Source of the DNA: Melanocharis versteri
Taxonomy: Eukaryota > Chordata > Aves > Passeriformes > Melanocharitidae
Direction: 5' to 3'
DNA length: 64,000 nt
NCBI GenBank assembly: GCA_013397845.1
Contig: VZTG01010172.1
Coordinates: 259,940-323,939 of the forward strand
This document shows, in pieces, positions 61,195-64,000 of the stretch (its first letter is position 1; each line of letters starts with the position of its first letter). The translations under genes and the position numbers were made by a program. Under the pieces are notes generated by a model. That model was given only the letters and a program-made list of their open reading frames with translations. It had not been told where the DNA came from and did not search any database.

Positions 61195-61470
61195 TTATGT
61201 TCTGACTTTATCCAGGAAATTCCCTTTTAACCCAATTGTCCCTATTAAGTGTGTCAGCTCTTCTTTCAAAAGCTCTGCTGTGCAAAGGCAAATTAGTATA
61301 TTAATGTGGAAGCACGTAATTTTAAGACAACAAAAATTGGAAAGCCTTTATCCATTTTTTCAGAAAGAATTATTTATTACAAAATACTGCAACAAGCTCT
61401 GCTTGCTTACAATTATTTATAAAAATTAAATTTATTTTTGTTCATATATATGAACATATATTTTGTTTCA
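61195..61470. promoter_or_regulatory. Candidate conserved noncoding element (AT-rich)
   Basis: The stretch contains CAAATTAGTATATTAATGTG near 61290, AGCACGTAATTTTAAG near 61310, and AATTATTTAT-type cores near 61368 and 61410. It has no repeat family signature and no open frame. It also has the perfect 18-base palindrome TGTTCATATATATGAACA at 61439-61456. The texture resembles developmental noncoding elements, but strong AT bias alone can give these cores. Confidence 0.25.
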
Positions 61471-61479
61471 CTTTTAAAC

Positions 61480-64000
61480 CTTAACAACAGAATTATACTT
61501 GCCACTTCCATTTTCTTTAAGGTTCTTTAATTTTGTTTAGAGTTGATTTAAAGTTTCATTTTCAGATTCTCATCTAAATATTGAAAATCGAACCTGAAAG
61601 TACCTCCTAAGACTGATCTACTCTTCTTTGTCCTCTTCTTAAATTATGCATAACATAAACTTGACAATAGTCAGGTTTAATTCTGAAACGCTGTATTTAT
61701 GTCAGTGTAATTCAAAGCCTAAGGGGAAACAGTTAATCTTATGTACAATTAGCATGTAGCTCTGTTTAGCTAAAGTTCAGTGTATTTCCCCCACAAATGA
61801 GTGTAGGGGATCAGGTCCACTGCTGTCTTCCTGAAACCTGTGCGAACTGTTGGCTACTTCAGAGCATCCAGGATGGGCCCTCCCCGGGCTCTGGGAAGTT
61901 CTCCTGTTTCCAAGGCACTTGTGTAGGTAGGTATGTTAGCCATGGGATATATTATTTATACACTGTTTTTAGAGCTGTCAGACGAAAATCAGTTTTAGGG
62001 AAGAAGGGAGCAGTGCTCTTTAAGTGGGGTTTTCGCCTTTCACTTGCAGTTTGTTTCCCCATCCTATTTTGGATTTTGAGAGTGCTGTCTTTTGTGGAGG
62101 AGATGGTCAATGCCCCAGAAAAATGGGCCCAATGGGTCCTGCTGTTCTGTTGCTGTTCGATGGAGGTTTTTGGGGAGAAAATTTAAATAATTTTTAACAG
62201 GAGCTCACAATCAGTTTGGGCATATGGCACTGTAGGATATGTGTACAAGAATCCTAAAGATGACTGAGTGGTTGCAGTGTGTTTCTAACTTGCCTGCTTC
62301 TTAGCAGTAGATATATAGGATATACGTAACATGAATGCATTTTGTTAGGGGTGTTTGATACCTCTGATGTAATTTGTGCTCTGAATGTGTTGTTTTGAAA
62401 TGCTTATTTGTATGTGAGGAATTGTTAGCACATTTTATCATACTATGGTTTGGATTTGTGAGAATTCCGTGGTTTTCTACAATATCACTGCATCATATGA
62501 AATGCACACAGTCATTCTAAATGCAGTGAAATGTTTATGATGTGATGTTAATCTTCAATTTGGGGCCCAAAAGTTGTTTGCACTCATGTAAGAAGTAGCC
62601 AGACCCAATGTGATATTAAGAGATGATGCATTTCTATCCTAAAATGGATTTAAAGGGATTCTTTATCATACTGTTCAATCCCAGGTGTGTCATTTTTTTT
62701 CTTCTGCTCCCAGTATGGGTGTTCCTGTTTTGTATTTCAGAACCTAGATTTTCATTTAGCAATTAACGTGCGTGATTCAAGTCACTCCTTTTGTATTTTA
62801 TGAATTTTTTCCAAATATAGTATTTCTCTGCCTACTGTTGATTGAGCAGAATGGGACTTGCCTACCCAAAATTTCTTAGGAAATACAATTTGCACATCCA
62901 GATTTCTGACTACACCCACTCTCCCCATTATTGCAAGGTGTTAATCTAGTTGTATGATGCTGCTTGCACAGATGCATACATACATACCCTCTTTAAAAAT
63001 AGGCTGTGTGCCTAAATCCTTATGGGAGAGCTAGGTCTGTATGCTCACTGAATATTTAGCCCTTGTGGTTACTGCAACAGGGTTTTTGTCAAGAGTCTTC
63101 CATATTTTTAGAAGGTGCTTTTAAAAAGTAAGCAGTTTAATCCTAAGTAATAACTGAGTTCTTTTGTAGCAAATTTTAATTTAAAACTAATTTTAAAATT
63201 ACACATATCCTTTTTAACAGTACTTTGGATTTGAGCAGTTCCTTTCCAGAAACCTACCCTGGAGAAAATGTTTTTAATCAGGTTAAAATGGAGGCAAGAT
63301 AGAAAAAAAAAATGTTTGCTGTGGCGTGACTGGAGCAGTGCTAATGAGCTCTGCTCTAATACATGAAGGAACATATGGCCCCCATCTGAATACAAACTGG
63401 ACACAAAGCAGTAATTCAGCTGAGATGTCCTGAATATTGTAAACTGGGTGAATGTGGTTGAAGGTGTTTATAAATGGTGGCTGAATCCCACACACTGACT
63501 CACTGCCTTCTAATGTCCGGGGCTCAAGGTGCTATTTGTAAGAGTATAGAAAATGACCAGTAGAGGGAATTCTTAATTAATGCTAACAAAATAGCAAACT
63601 GAAGTGTTATGTTATGAAGAAAAGACTTCTTGTGCTCATGACGCAGCAAGAGACGGATTATGGAGAGGGTGAGTTAGGAGAAGAAAAATCACAGGACAAG
63701 CAAATTGAGTATTTACTGGCAAATAATTGCTCTCTTAAGCTGTGGCTCTCTTCCTAAATACTTGGCATTCCTGAGCACTAGGACCATTTTCAAAAAATGC
63801 ATCGTTACAGAGTAGATGTAAAAAAACCTCTCAAAGGCTGATGGTGCAGACTTGTGCAGGTAAGAATGTGTGCATTACTGCCTATATTTCTTCTAAAGCT
63901 TTACATTGCCATCGTTTACAGGACTGCTACTTTTCTCTGTCTTCGATAGAACTGGTGTTTTGGTTTCACAGCTACATTTTGTCTGAAAGTTGGGGAAGTG
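61480..64000. other. Unique DNA, no gene recognised
   Basis: No exon or RNA gene is recognised. A 129-codon plus frame (61797-62186) shows a hydrophobic patch but no known domain, and no splice-supported structure surrounds it. I see no mobile element here. Confidence 0.5.

Noticed and set aside
61797..62186. 129-codon frame near the CpG island
   Set aside because: It lies on the far side of the gap with no splice-linked structure and no known domain. Proximity alone does not support a gene.
1..64000. Search for CRISPR arrays, operons, prophage or bacterial-type systems
   Set aside because: No evenly spaced direct repeats with unique spacers, no tightly packed long frames and no ribosome-binding-site pattern. 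The CR1 content shows vertebrate DNA.
1..64000. Search for tRNA, rRNA or spliceosomal RNA genes
   Set aside because: No recognisable A/B-box-plus-cloverleaf unit or conserved rRNA/snRNA block was found by eye. The MIR-like pieces are SINE relics. A covariance-model scan would be needed to exclude weak cases.
1..64000. Endogenous retrovirus or LTR element
   Set aside because: No paired long terminal repeats, primer-binding site or retroviral-type protein motif was seen. All reverse-transcriptase motifs read as non-LTR CR1/L3-group.

Overview
This window looks like avian nuclear DNA from a gene-poor stretch, either a very large intron or an intergenic region. The strongest organism evidence is three retroposon copies (11583-11768, 15090-15360 and 48357-49035) that match the bird-type CR1 LINE in detail: the tandem ATTCTATG 3' tail, the 'GGTCCCTTCCAACC'-type 3' segment and the C-terminal part of the CR1 reverse-transcriptase ORF. 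A fourth, poorer CR1 piece lies at 49075-49252. Low repeat density, AT-rich unique sequence, a few worn MIR-like SINEs and very old CR1/L3-group fragments all fit a bird or other archosaur. I cannot name the species, chromosome or host gene.

No protein-coding gene can be supported. All open reading frames are short. None shows a recognisable host domain, a convincing splice-bounded exon series or a known gene signature. The only coding homology I can read is broken LINE reverse transcriptase: fragments at about 15770-16780 (minus), 31800-32030 (minus), 15090-15360 (plus) and 48357-49035 (minus), plus a 3'-end relic at 41795-41950 (plus).

Layout: 1-10100 is unique AT-rich DNA with a TAAT-rich candidate conserved element near 8740-9290. 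10130-12440 holds two GC-rich patches either side of a CR1 tail. 15090-16780 holds a younger plus-strand CR1 beside an ancient minus-strand CR1/L3 copy. 16800-31800 is mostly featureless with candidate regulatory DNA near 20450-20790 and a MIR-like SINE near 24750. 31800-32030 is an RT relic. 36200-38600 holds two further candidate conserved elements. 40300-41950 contains a MIR-like SINE, a 29-bp tandem duplication and an old LINE end. 48357-49252 is an inverted CR1 pair. 53423-53470 is an AAT microsatellite. 58560-59080 is moderately GC-rich with a small tandem repeat. 60686-60960 is a dense CpG island, the best promoter candidate in the window, with one ambiguous base at the end of a 15-bp tandem array. 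A 33-N assembly gap lies just downstream, within poly-A.

Nothing here supports a new biological system. The items most worth checking are the CpG island, the candidate conserved noncoding elements and the ancient LINE copies. No alignment could be run, so repeat families are called from recognised consensus-like text and translated motifs. Conserved-element calls are hypotheses only.
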